Positions 35,497 to 47,902 of a DNA stretch of 64,000 nucleotides are shown piece by piece. This stretch comes from Batkoa obscura (lineage: Eukaryota; Entomophthoromycota; Entomophthoromycetes; Entomophthorales; Batkoaceae). The stretch lies in NCBI GenBank assembly GCA_030770535.1, contig JASVEC010000001.1, positions 1,550,001 to 1,614,000 on the forward strand, in the 5' to 3' direction. A program made the translations under genes and the position numbers. The notes beneath the pieces are model-generated. The model was given only the letters and a program-made list of their open reading frames with translations, searched no databases and had not been told where the DNA came from. How positions within the stretch are numbered: position 1 is the first letter of the stretch; each line of letters begins with the position of its first letter.

Positions 35497-35596
35497 TTGG
35501 GATGTATTTTTTTGTTTTAAGAATTTTATCAACAATTATTCTACTCAAATAGCGCTTAAAAAGTGGAAAAAGTGAAACCAAAAAAACATCCCCATT
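35497..35596 (-). mobile_element. MITE-A copy A14
   Basis: About 100 bp, TTGGGATGTATTTT to ACATCCCCATTG, inverted relative to A13. It closes the hyper-AT island. Confidence 0.7.
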
Positions 35597-38500
35597 GTTT
35601 TACTTTTAGTACTATAATTTAATATTTAAATTTACAACATAACTCAAAGTTTAATCTAATCTTTTTGAAACCTATAAACATGTCGATAATTATAAGCCAC
35701 TATTTTATAAAATTATATTCTAAAATACTTTATAACTTTATTATTAGGCCAACCATCGTTTATTCGAGAAATTTTAGATACTTAATTATAAAAATATAAT
35801 AAGAAACCTCTAAATAATATTAAAGGGTATCTACAAAATTATAAGCATATAAAAAAATTAAAGTTGTTTTATAAATAATTACTATCTATCATCACTTAAA
35901 TTTGTGAAATTCAATACCTTTTGAGTTACAAAATCTATTATTTTGATAATAATAAAGTGGGGTTAGGAATATTTGTTAAGTTGTATAGTAGTTTCTGTGA
36001 ATTTTTACAATACGTTAGTTAAGGTTAATACTATGCTAGTATTTATTGAACTGACTATTTAATCAAAAATTAAGCCAATATTAATAATAGTATATTATTC
36101 CGCTGTTACTATTTTTTATTTACACCGATTACCATTCCAGTTTACTATGAAATATTACAATTTTTAATAAAATGTATCCGAATTACCCGTAATAATTCGT
36201 TTAATATAACAAAAAAGTAAAACAGAGCTTTAACATAAATTAAAGCGAACTCAAGCTTAATAAGTAAAGTAGAGTTCATAACGTAAATAGAGCATAAATA
36301 AAAAGACGATATGTATAGGATTTGGATTAAATTCTTGGAGGATTTTCATCCTGGGAGCTAGTAATTAAGATACATTCAATCAATTAGAAACCAATAAATA
36401 ACAGGTAGAGTATAATAACAGTTCTTTTAATGGTTTGAGTGTGAATTAACGCTGAAGTAAGTGTAGCGGATTTCTTATTCTTAAAGAATATGAATATTAA
36501 AATAAATAATTTAAGACGATAGAATTAGTTTGAGGATATTTATGCATACAATTAGTCCTGATATTAAAAATCCTAGACTTTATGCTTATTTAGCAAATTA
36601 TTGTATATAATGGAAATGGCTGGAATATAACTATTGTAAATAGAAACAAGGAATCAGTTGGCTCGGCTATTATTGTAAAATAGTTGATTTTTTGATATAG
36701 GCTCAAAAAGGTAATTAGTAAATTCATAAAAAATACCTGGGAATAATGTAAACACCTTGAATAGTATACGTGTAACACATTATACATTTTTTAGATTCAC
36801 TGTAGCTCTTTATATCCTTCCTCTATATGATAATTGGTGGCATTCTATATAATACTCCAAATGTATCTTTTAAAAATTCAATCATAGTTTTAAACAGATG
36901 TTAAGTCATTGCCTTATACTGCTTTTATTTGAGCTATGATGAAATACAGTGATTAAAGCAGAGTTACTAATATCATTATAATGACACATTTTGGCAGACG
37001 AGTTACCTATAGCCGAAATATTAAAAAATAGTTACACTTTAAACTGTGCTTTTTTAAGAAGCTATAATAATTTAAGCTTTAAAAAAATTAAAAAATAAGG
37101 CTAGAATGTCATTGAACTAAATAGCTACTTTAACTTATGTTGATTTTTATTTTTAAAATGTGAAATGAAGCTAATAAAGCTTTATTACTTTTATGCTTTC
37201 ATTGCTAATAGTAATTTTATATGTACATAATATCTGTATTTATGACAGAATATAATATATTATATAAAAAGGTATAAATTGGCTATTCAAAATTGGGTAA
37301 ATATCAAGGAAAAACTGCTCAAACTTGCGAGCATTTATTGAAGTAATATTTTTACAAATATCAGGTCGCTTAAATAAGATAGGTAGAAAATATTTAGCCC
37401 AAATATCGGTAAAAAGATCAAAAGTAGGGTTAAGCAATATTTTTAATATGTTTATTTAATTATTGGCTTGATTTTTAATTTTATTTATCTGTTTATATAT
37501 TAAAACTTTTTGGATTAACTTAAATATAGATTGTAAAGTTACTTTGATTTATAAGAAATTAATAATCAGGCCACAATCAGTTTCCTTTTATATTAGTTTT
37601 TCCATTTTGATACTGTGCTAGAATATATCTTGAAAATTTAATATTTGGATAACATGACCCTATATTTTAAGATAGAACCAGATGAGGTTGCTAATAATAA
37701 ACCATTTAATTTTTTAATTTAAGTCTTGTATTTGTCAAATTATCGTTTTTTTTTTAAATCAACATTGAAATTTATAAATTAAAGATGCAGACCTCTATAT
37801 AATGAACTTAATAGCTATATGCTTAATAGGTTGGAATAAATTGGTTGATAGATAATATTTTAAAACCCGGAATCAAAGGAAAGGGATGGCATTCCTGAAG
37901 GAATAGCCTCAATAGCTTACTAACGATCATAAAGTAATATAATACGGGTAAATTTATACTATTTACTTTGCTATTGAATTTACAGCACATTTTTCTTTAC
38001 ATGTTCCCAAAATCCTATACGCAAGTAAGGTAAAATACGTTTATAGAGCGAAAACATTTATCCTTCTTCCCCTATAATTATTAGGGAATTATGTGAATTC
38101 AGTTAGTTTCTTAGTCATGACTATTTAACTACCACTATTATTATAATGACATTCTATTTTTTATAATTCGACTCTTCGGTTAAATTTTATGCTCTCCTTT
38201 TCGTCATGACACTCCAATATTACAACTGAACCAGGCTATCACTTTCAATTTAGATAAATCTTTATTGCTAGATATTCGATGATATATTTAAAATACTAGT
38301 TGTAACCAGCATTTCACGTTGAGTTCTAAACAAAACTATTTTTCTATCAAATGTATATGGAAATTTGGAGTATAAAGTGTCTGCTTACTTTTTTTCTCAA
38401 AAGGTATTGCAATATTAGTCAAAACTATACTTAGATAAACTGTATCTGTTTGTTTACTTTCAATGACCTTTAAACAACTATTGAAGCTAACCCCGTTAAG

Positions 38501-39292
38501 CTAAGGGTTTAATATATAGGTCAATAGAAGACAGGCGTTTTTTATTAATGAGAAAAGGCTTATATAATTAAGATAGTATATGCTTCTGAAAAATTAATTT
38601 AAGTTAGTGGTGTCCTAATAAATTTATTAATGAGGTTACTTTATTGTATATTAGTAAGTTATTTTATTTAAATGATCTATTAAATAGCATCATTTAAACA
38701 GATGTAATTTGAGCGTTTTATCATAATATATTTAATAATTTAATATGGAGATCAAATTTTATAAAAGTATAAAGTCAAGGGTAGGTTAAATTCAGATTTG
38801 CATAGAATAATGTTATTATATCCTGTTTTTTTATTTAGCTTAATCTATATTAATTACGAGCTAACTGTAACTTACTATATACTTGCTTTAATAAATTCAT
38901 ATCTTTATTAGATTATTATATTTATATTTATATTACGTTAATATATTTTTTAATCAATGATTTAATTATAATAAAATAAAGTGTTTGTAAGCATTGTAAA
39001 TATTTTAATATAAATTGCCTAATTTGGTTTTTTGTTTTTCATTAAATGATTTTAATAATAAAAATTACTTTTTATTCTTAACTAAGATCATTCAAAGTTA
39101 AAAAATTACAAAATGTTTTTTGCTTAATTATTCTTTATTAGAATTAAATTTATTATCAATTCATTACATTTTAATTGAACTATAATAATATTTTAATAAA
39201 TATAGTAATTACCCTAATTAACCTTATACTAATATTAGCTCTAATAAATTCAATGTGTTATTATATCATTTACTTTAACCTAACCGTTACAG

Positions 39293-39303
39293 TATTTAAA
39301 TAG
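39293..39303 (+). promoter_or_regulatory. TATA-like element of HD5
   Basis: TATTTAAATAG lies 53-63 bp before the HD5 ATG. It is less like the consensus seen at the other homeobox genes. Confidence 0.35.
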
Positions 39304-39355
39304 AAAGGATAGAAAAAAAATCAAAATTAAAAAAAATCAAAATTAATTAAATTAA

Positions 39356-39856
39356 ATGACATCCTCATCTTGTAGTATAAATTTCATGCTAAATCCAATT
39401 AGCGAAAGTATTACCCAAAGTGACTATCAAGACCAGCTAGAAGCATCACCTAATAGTATGAACAGTAGCCTATCTGAGATACTTCAGGATCAAAGTAAAT
39501 GGGCTTTTTTAAGTGATTTGGCTTTTAGTGACAATAGTAGTATAGTACCGATCAAACCAAAAAGAAAGAGAGCCTCGGCCTGGCAAATAGAGTTTTTGGA
39601 GAAGGTGTGGGAATATACTTCTTTCCCATCGACATACCAAAGAATCAAGATAGGAATGAAATTAAATATGGCACCAAGAGCGGTGCAAATTTGGTTTCAA
39701 AACAAGAGAAAAGCTCTAAATGTTAGGAGGAACAATAAAAGGAAGGATTTATTGATTAACACTAAAGACTTATCTGGATCAAGTTCAAGCTACCAAACTC
39801 CGCTCAACTCTCCATCTACTTTACAGCCTACAATTAAGAATATTCTAAACGAGTAG
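39356..39856 (+). CDS. homeodomain transcription factor HD5
   Basis: Predicted nuclear DNA-binding protein of 166 residues. The homeodomain lies at about 67-126 with basic entry KPKRKRAS; helix 3 has Trp113, Phe114, Gln115, Asn116 and Arg118. SINFMLN (7-13) and the homeodomain sequence pair it with HD4, 17 kb away on the other strand. A basic stretch and a Ser/Thr/Pro-rich tail of about 35 residues follow. The LPS-type motif is absent. Single exon. It is preceded by the longest gene-free stretch in the window and followed by another of 8 kb. Confidence 0.92.
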   Translation: MTSSSCSINFMLNPISESITQSDYQDQLEASPNSMNSSLSEILQDQSKWAFLSDLAFSDNSSIVPIKPKRKRASAWQIEFLEKVWEYTSFPSTYQRIKIGMKLNMAPRAVQIWFQNKRKALNVRRNNKRKDLLINTKDLSGSSSSYQTPLNSPSTLQPTIKNILNE

Positions 39857-42669
39857 TTTTTGTATAATACTTTTTCTTTTCGCCCTCAACTTATATTAAT
39901 TCATCACCTTATCTTTCTACCATCTATAAATTTAAAATCATTTTAACATTTAATAAATTGAGTTTTCTGTAATGAATTGTATATTGTTTTATGTTTTCCA
40001 TTTCCTACCTTCTACAAATTTCATTTTGCTAGTTAATTTTAATTTTAATTTTATAACATTTAAATGGAATTCTAAATCTTAAAAAAGGTCTAGGCTAAAA
40101 GATTGTATTAAGAAAAAGAATTAATCAAAATAGAAATAATGGAATTTAGGATAAATTCCAATATATAATCTTATATTATACAAAACAAGATAGAAACTGA
40201 AGAATAATCCCGTTATAATTTTAAAATGCTTTTTATAGCAGTTTTCCGCTAGGTGAATCTATAAATTTTTGGACCTGTCTTCTATTTAGGATTTAAGTGT
40301 GTGCTTCAGGCTCTTTAATAGCTCCTTTAATTAATTTACTATAAAATACTCACTATAAAAATTCAATTTCAAAGTTAAATGACATTATTAATGAATTGAA
40401 GCGATATTTAACCACTCTCCTTATAAGTAATCTTGAATTTAATAATTTTGAGCTTAGCCATATATTTTATTAATAAAAACTGCATTATAACAATCAGTTA
40501 AAAAAAATACGGGTTTTAAAGTTTACAGTAAATAAGCGATGCTTATATTTTATTAATAAAATATAAATAATCTTAGTTACTGGATATACAAAAAAACAAT
40601 GATTTCGTATTAAATCAGTACCTTCTGTTGCTGATTCTCTTTAATTCCACTTTATAATATTTTCTGCGTTTATCATCGTTTTTTTCAAATGAACCTTTGT
40701 TTTGGTGTTGTTTTATAAATATATCTTAATAGCTCCTTACTTCTTTCATAATATAAACACTGTCATATATTGTATGCTAATAAGCATTTTACTTATAGTG
40801 AATTTATGATAATTAGTATGATTAATAAGTTGCTGTCAGATTTCATCAGATAATATATTATTTAGTTTAACATTTTTATTTATTAATAAATTTGTAAGTG
40901 TCGAATCAACACATTCTAATCATTATATTTATAATATAGAACAATATATCTCTTTACTGTTTTGAAACAAGATGTAGTCTCTAATATGGTGAAATGAATT
41001 AAAATTTGTAGTTAGCTTACGAATAATTTTCAGCGAACTCTATTGATAAAAATGATCGAAAATATTTTAGATGTAAATTATTCAACATAAGACTAAATCG
41101 CCTTTTATTTTATTTATTTCCTAATACGTTATTCAAGTACCATAGTGAGGTAAAAATGGTAGTAAACAAAGGGTTAGGGATGAAATATTGAGGTTCTTTG
41201 TATATTCTTTGTTATTGAAACTAGAAGGAATTTCTTCATTATAAGATAAAGTCAGCTAATAACTATTTTAGTAAGGATCAAACACTACATCCTTGAAGCA
41301 TTCAAGTTGTTATGAAAGTCAGTGGCTATTGTAATTAAACTTTTTTATAAATAATGATATCAATACTTTCTAAACTCACTTACAGATATAAAATTCAACG
41401 TTCGATGATTATGTATAATTTGAGAATATGCTACTATTACACATCATTCTCGCTTTAATTAGAATCTAGAATAGTCTTTATTCGGATAAATTTATATTAA
41501 AAATATGAATAAATTCTTGTTAAATTAATTATTTTAATATTTCATTTTTAGGAATTACTTTGCTATATATTCTTTGATTTATAAAAATTATAAAATTTTA
41601 TGCTTCAAAAAATCGAAGTTACATGTATATCCGTTTGTTTACTAAAATGTATAACATCTGCTTTTATTTTTATATTTGTTGTAGGGAGAAGAATAAACAA
41701 ATCGAATGTTAAGAAAACCAGGTTAAAAATTAAAGTTCTAAAAAATTAAGATTTCGAAGAGTAATTGGTTATCAATGTATAGAGTTTTAATTATGTAGTT
41801 GGCTTGCACCTTAATTCTTTGAAAAATATTATTATTAACGTAATTCATTTTTCTTTGTGCTTAATGATAAATCAAATTAAAACTATCAAAAACTGTGATT
41901 TCGAAGCACAACAAATGTTCACTCTTGGTACTCATACTGTCATCTATTTTGCTTTATACAAAATACAAGTGAGCTATAATCTTTAGACAAAACTCTCTAT
42001 CTTAAAACTGTAAATTATTTTAAGTACATAAAGTTCTAATCCCACTTTTATTATGTTTTGATTCAAACCCTGGTTTCATAAAAAAACCTAAATAATATAA
42101 TTATATAGATTACTGTAAGTTTGTTTTCCCTACTGCTTTTAACATTTTAAAGAAAACAGTTTAAATACATAAAATCTTAAAAATCTGGTATTACTATTTT
42201 AATTTCATAAAGTAGCACTTCAACTTCAACTTCAAATAGCAAGTTCAAGTGTTAATGGTTTATAAGAAATAGGTTTTAAAGGTCAAAAATAACATTAATG
42301 TTGACGTTGTATCTATGAAGTAATACTAATCCCTATAAATGTATTTCATTGATATTTAGGCAGATTCAATTAAATAGTGAAGATGAATGAAATCATTATT
42401 AATCAGTGAGTTTTAAAAATAACTAAAGGGTAACAGGTAATTAAAATTTATAATAAAAACATACAACAGTTGATTCTAACTATAAAAAAGGAAAGATATT
42501 TTTTTAAATATTAAAGGAATTAATGTTCTGCTTTGGATTTGCCTAGACCATATCATTAGATACATAATAAACATAAAGTGCCAATTTCCTAATAAACATT
42601 CGAACCTTATTGAATCTAGAGTTTATATCGGGTAAATAATTTTCATCAAATAAAGAAATTAAAGTTATT

Positions 42670-42858
42670 ATGGAAGCCAAATCATTGATGATAGATCATT
42701 TTGTTTATAGTCATTGTGGCGCTGAATATTCTTTTCTAAATATTGGACCCGTTAAGGCTAGTAGTCCTGTATTAAAAACTATTAAAACACTAAATTTAAA
42801 CATTAACACTGTAGACTTGATTGAAACTTTAATACCAGGATATTTCGTTCCTTTGTAG
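42670..42858 (+). CDS. possible small protein, uncertain
   Basis: A 62-residue frame starting ATG with mixed composition, unlike the Lys/Asn/Ile runs of random AT-rich frames. No signal peptide, CAAX box or known motif is seen. It could be chance or a fragment of a decayed gene. Confidence 0.2.
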   Translation: MEAKSLMIDHFVYSHCGAEYSFLNIGPVKASSPVLKTIKTLNLNINTVDLIETLIPGYFVPL

Positions 42859-43599
42859 ATTCTATTAAATTATACCTTTGTATAGAATGTGATGTTTTAA
42901 TAAACAAATAACAACACAAGGGTGACATAGGATTAAACTAAGGTTTTAGGTGATTCAATAACCATATAAGCTTACTTTGAAAATATAATAAATGTAATAT
43001 CATATCACATTTTTTGGATCTATATGAGTTTTTATTACATAATTTAAAATACTTCGAAGCATACGATTTAATCACCTCCGTCTATTTATAATGTTAAGGT
43101 TGATTGACTTACTTTTTAGGATCTTTTAACTCTATTTAAAGTCAACTATCTCTTGTCAAGACCTTAAATTCAATTAATTTATAACTTAATTTTAGCCTAA
43201 ACCCAATATATTAACAATAAAAGCTTACTGAATATTATAATTATAATTCAACTTAGAAAACAATGGATGTTATTTTTTGAGTGAAAACCTTAGATTTGAT
43301 TAAACCATAGCTATTTTTATAACGCTATTAAATTAAATATCAGTTTTGAAATCCATTTTACATAGCCAAGTCATTACATGGATTACTTTTTACTAATTTA
43401 AGCATATTCTACCAACCATAACGATACCTATGCATAATAGAATTAATAGATTCTATTGTAACTTTATTATTGTTGAAATTTACATAAATAAAGCTATAAA
43501 AAGTGATAAAGGTTGAACCTTGGTGTTTGTTATAATATAATCATTATATATTTTTAACACCACAACATATAAATATGTATAGTAAATGCCCTTTCAAGA

Positions 43600-44420
43600 A
43601 TAAAGCTGAAGCATCTATTGTATGAGACTAATTTCAAAGTAGTTTTTTTAAGTTTCTAATCAATTTGATTACTTTACTCTTTAATTCACGAGCCTTGGTA
43701 GCGATGCTAATGTTTCAAAAATCACTTGGTGCCAGGATATTTTCTTTATGTCAGATCTTTCGTTTTTTGTTCAAACTCTTAACTTCCTTTACAAGTTGTC
43801 TATATTATTTGGATAAATCATTAGTAATATTGTAAACGCCTTTAGTTCCCAATCCAGGCTTTTCACACTTTAAATCATCGTTCTAAATGCAAAGCATTTT
43901 TAACTAGAGTCTTTTTCCTTTCCCCTCTCTAAATAGACTAGCTTAAAAAGAGGAAAAGCATCTTATGGAAGTTCTCTCTGGTTCATTCGCTTCTATTACC
44001 GCTAACAATCTGACCTTTTAGTATTATTTTAAATTTGGTATTTTAATTCAAAAACAATACCATTAGCAAGTATTCTCTATAAATAAACTCTTTAAACTAA
44101 GATACTAAAGGAAAGTTCTACATTTCAAACTGGTTTTTTTACTCTCTCTAAATACATAGGCGTCATGCGTTTTATTTAAAATAAAGAAAGATTGAACACT
44201 CTTGAGACTGGTGTAAGAAACATTGGTTATTAATAGGTTACTTATGGAAGAGTATAAATTGTATCCAAAGTGTTTATACTTTTGAAAGAAGCTTAGAGTC
44301 ATAGTAAAGTCTATATTACTTTTACTTTCTAAAAAGTTACCTGTTAGCTTTAAATAAAAGAGTTTGAAAACACAAGTGAGAAAAAAAGCTGGGTAGTCAA
44401 ATTGAAGAGTCATAAAACTT
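43600..44420 (-). pseudogene. possible decayed coding region
   Basis: A 102-residue open frame (44105-44413, minus) starts at an ATG, and farther down the same strand around 43620-43890 short protein-like pieces appear, such as KPGLGTKGVYNITNDLSK. The base composition is less AT-rich than its surroundings. I cannot place it in a family; it may be a dead gene or an old transposon. Confidence 0.3.
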
Positions 44421-44544
44421 TTATATAAAATTCAAAATTTTTTATATGATATCAAAGCTTGGGAAAGTGTGTCAAGTATTTTGAAAATTAGAGCATTTTT
44501 ACAACAATTAAAAAAATGTAGTAGTTATATAAAAAAGATTAAAT

Positions 44545-44629
44545 TTGGGGATGTATTTTTGTGTTTAAGGATTTTGCAAACAATCTTTCCACTGAAATAG
44601 GGCTTAAAAAGTAAAGTTTTTTTAAATTT
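44545..44629 (-). mobile_element. MITE-A fragment A15
   Basis: Starts TTGGGGATGT and is lost after the core AATAGGGCTTAAAAAG; LTR fossil L8 begins directly after it. Confidence 0.6.
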
Positions 44630-45048
44630 TGTGAAAGTTGATACTCAGTGGTCGGAGTTAAAAGCTACTCTTGCTTAATTAACCTGCCTTGAGTCGAACG
44701 GTCTTAGTTTATATAACTAAGATAGACTTAATACTATAAAATCTATGTAAGATGTCGTCAGAAAGACTTAGTGACTTTATTAATGATACGTTATCAGGGA
44801 GTAGTTCAATTAAAAAAGCCTCGAGTTAGTATGTTGAAGAATCTCTTTTATACTCCAACTGGGTGGCTATATAAGAAACATTATAACAGTTATTCCTTAT
44901 TATAGTTGGCAAGTATGGACATTAAAATGTGGACAATAAATTCTTCATAGTTAGGTGGTAGCAATTCTCACAACAAATCTATACAAGGAACTCTGAATTG
45001 ATTATCATATTATAATCAATCCTAGAGCTAATGAACCGATATTTCACA
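44630..45048 (-). mobile_element. solo-LTR-like fossil L8
   Basis: 419 bp between exact 4-bp duplications ATTT. It belongs to the same subfamily as L4 and L11, with the short 5' block; it is very similar to L11. Confidence 0.72.
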
Positions 45049-45287
45049 ATTTAAAGAATAATTTTATAAACTAGAAATAAAAAAATTAAGCTAAAATATT
45101 AATATATTTTTCTTAATTTACAGCTTTATTAGTTATTAAAATTAGCTTAAAGTTATTAACCCAAAAACAGTTTTAAATTATTGTTTTATTTTATAAATTA
45201 TATCTTTTTTATGAAAATATTTTCAAAACATTAACTATTTTACTATTTTTATTATAATTGATAATAATAAAATAAAATTTATTTAAT

Positions 45288-45395
45288 TATATGGGGATGT
45301 ATTTTTGTGTTTAAGAATTTTGCAAACAATTTTTCCGCTCAAATAGCGCTTAAAAAATGGAAAAAATAATGAAACCAAAAAAAATACCCTATATA
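45288..45395 (-). mobile_element. MITE-A copy A16
   Basis: Nearly complete copy, TATATGGGGATGT to ATACCCTATATA, in the same orientation as A15. Confidence 0.72.
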
Positions 45396-47902
45396 ATGTT
45401 TTGCTCTTATCTTATTTATTTATCTGATATAATCCTAAGCTTAATATAATTTTATATATATAGCTTATTTAAATAAAGCTTATAAACTGCTTTATATAAT
45501 TTAAAACTTATTAATATTGAATTATTTATTAAAATATTTTTATAAACATAAATATTTATATTATAAAATTAAAAATTTAATTAAAAATTTAATTAAAAAT
45601 AATAATAATTTCCTTTTTACCAGCTTCATGATTTTTTTAAATGCTTTGATATGTGGTAAAAGCAAAAAATTACTTATAATATTAATTTTAATAACAATAC
45701 TTTATATTATCAAGTATGGTATATTAATAGCTTTTATTATATTATTTAAAAAACATATTAATACTTTTTAATAATGCAATTTACATAAAGGTTATAAGTT
45801 AAAGTTTGATAATCTGAGCTTACAATGTTGATCAATTATTAAAAATAGAAAAAACATTTTTTTTTTTACAGGGGTATAAAAATTAATTTGGTATAGTTAC
45901 ATATGTCTGGGATTTGTAATTTTAAAATTAATATAATGCAGGTTTGTCAAAAATTATATGCACAAAAATTTAATAAAATTGAAAAATATTACTAATTTGT
46001 AATGATTTAATATAGCTCAAGTAGCTTTATATGGTTTATTGATTTTTGCTTTATTTTTCTAAGTTGACTGCTTTGATTTGTATTTTTCTTCGACTTTTAT
46101 ATAACATACAAATTAATTGTTTGATCCTTTTAATCATTTGATCCTGGATTTTGAACATCCTTGCATGAAGTTAAATAAAATAACAGTAAGAATATTTAGT
46201 AAAAAATCTTTACTACCAAAAAATAAAGCTATAGAGCATAGCTATTTAACGTATATAATATAATATAATATAATATTGTATAGTGTTTTGATTTTAACTC
46301 TAATTTTTATAATGTGCTTAATTTCTGAAATATTCATTTTTAAATAACTTCAATTCTACAAAATCTTGCCGTTTTTGACCAATTATGGCTGAATTTCAAA
46401 ACGGTTCTAACAGCGACTAACAGCGAGTATTTAAACTATAAATATAGTTTTTCTAAAATCAATAATACTTTTTTATTTTTTGTTTATGTTTAAACATTAA
46501 CATTATGCCAATTTACCAGCTTAATTTTATTAAAATTTTCGGTTTTCAGTAAAACTCATTAAATTTAACAGTACGGATCAAACAAATATTGACATCAAAC
46601 GACTAATTTGTACGTTATTATATTAGTACATGATTTTAAAATAAACTTGGACTACTTTTGTGTCAAGGAAACAAAAATAACAACTCAACTTTTATTTAAA
46701 TAATTTGCTATTTTTTCAATGATGTAATAATATTAAATAATGTAAAGCTGCTCAGATTGATATATAAAGTATACCATAATAATTATATTAGTTAAGTAGA
46801 GTTGCAAATCAAATAACTTTTAGAATATGATTTGTTATTTTGAAGAAAAGTACAAGATGTGTTATGTTTTTTATAGTTTATTTAAAATAACCATACTCAT
46901 CGAAAATGTACTTATAAACTATAGTTAAAATATCTTCATAAAAGAAATTAAAAAATATTTGAAAGGGAAAATCAATATTTTGATTGTCGCTCTTGTTACA
47001 TTATGCTTGCTTCAAAAGGTATTTTTATAAAAATGAATTTGAATTACAATAAAGCAAAAGCTAATATTGTGGATACCATCATTTTAAGAAAAATTTACAT
47101 TCGAGCTTAAATAAAGTTTGATTTTTATGTATAACAGAATTGAAAGCTCTTTAGTATATTAGTGTAATGGGAAATATATTATTGCAATTGCTATACTTTG
47201 AGTTAAGAAAAATTATGTAAGTTATAACAGATAATCTTTAAAATAAATTAAATGGTAACGTTGAATTTAATAAAGAATTAATTTAATAGCTTAGTACAAA
47301 ACGTTAAATGAAATAGTGCTTAAAGTACAAAAGTTAAAACAACAATATCATGTGATTAAATAAAAATAAAAATAAATTTTCTTAAAAGATAAGTTTCATC
47401 TGAATTTGAATGTAAAGTCCTCTCCTCTATCCTTACAACCGTTTCAAAACTTAAGTGATGATTTTAGTTTTGTTCTATGGCGGAGTAAATCCATTAATAG
47501 TCAATTTTAATATCTGAGTTTGAAATTATAATCCCGTTTGTTCTATTTTCACTTACAAGCTATGTTTAAAACTTAATAATGTATCTTTAACTTTAATGTT
47601 TTGAAATGGTCCAAGTTTTATAAAAATAAATATATCGATCTTTAATCAGAACTATTTAAATGATTTATTTATCTATTTTTGATTCAAATAATTATTTAAG
47701 AGATCAAATTAAATTTCATTAAAAGTAGTAATTTTTATCCAATTTCTTTAATATTATGTTATAAATTTTCAAACAATCATAAAAGTAAAAATCATGAAAT
47801 AAGTTTAATAACGGAAATCAATTTATTTGGTTCTAAGGAATAACAAATGATATTTACACACAATAAGTTACATCATTTGTAAGATGATAACAATAGACTC
47901 GA

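Larger units (their letters stand above)
31003..39355. other. 8.4-kb gene-free stretch before HD5
   Basis: The longest gap in the window. The left part (31.7-35.6 kb) is a hyper-AT island with MITE-A copies A10-A14 and the twin LTR fossils L6 and L7. From 35.6 to 39.3 kb the sequence is ordinary AT-rich DNA without repeats that I could see. A 65-residue frame at 37240-37437 (-) looks protein-like but isolated. The last 60 bp carries a TATTTAAATAG element before HD5. Confidence 0.55.
39857..47902. other. 8-kb gene-free stretch between HD5 and HD6
   Basis: No confident gene. A 62-residue frame at 42670-42858 (+) is treated separately. A region at about 43600-44420 reads on the minus strand like worn-out coding sequence. 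L8 and MITE-A copies A15 and A16 occupy 44.5-45.4 kb, with a hyper-AT tail to 45.8 kb that includes a Lys/Asn/Ile-rich open frame I reject. A (TATAA)n-type run lies near 46256-46277. Confidence 0.5.

Noticed and set aside
35378-35581. 67-residue frame on the minus strand
   Set aside because: Half of it is MITE-A copy A14 read backwards.
41804-41986. 60-residue frame
   Set aside because: No ATG start, no motif, ordinary chance length in this region.
45517-45771. 84-residue open frame
   Set aside because: Composed almost only of Lys, Asn, Ile, Leu and Tyr inside a hyper-AT island, with a tandem AATTTAATTAAA run; expected by chance in such DNA.
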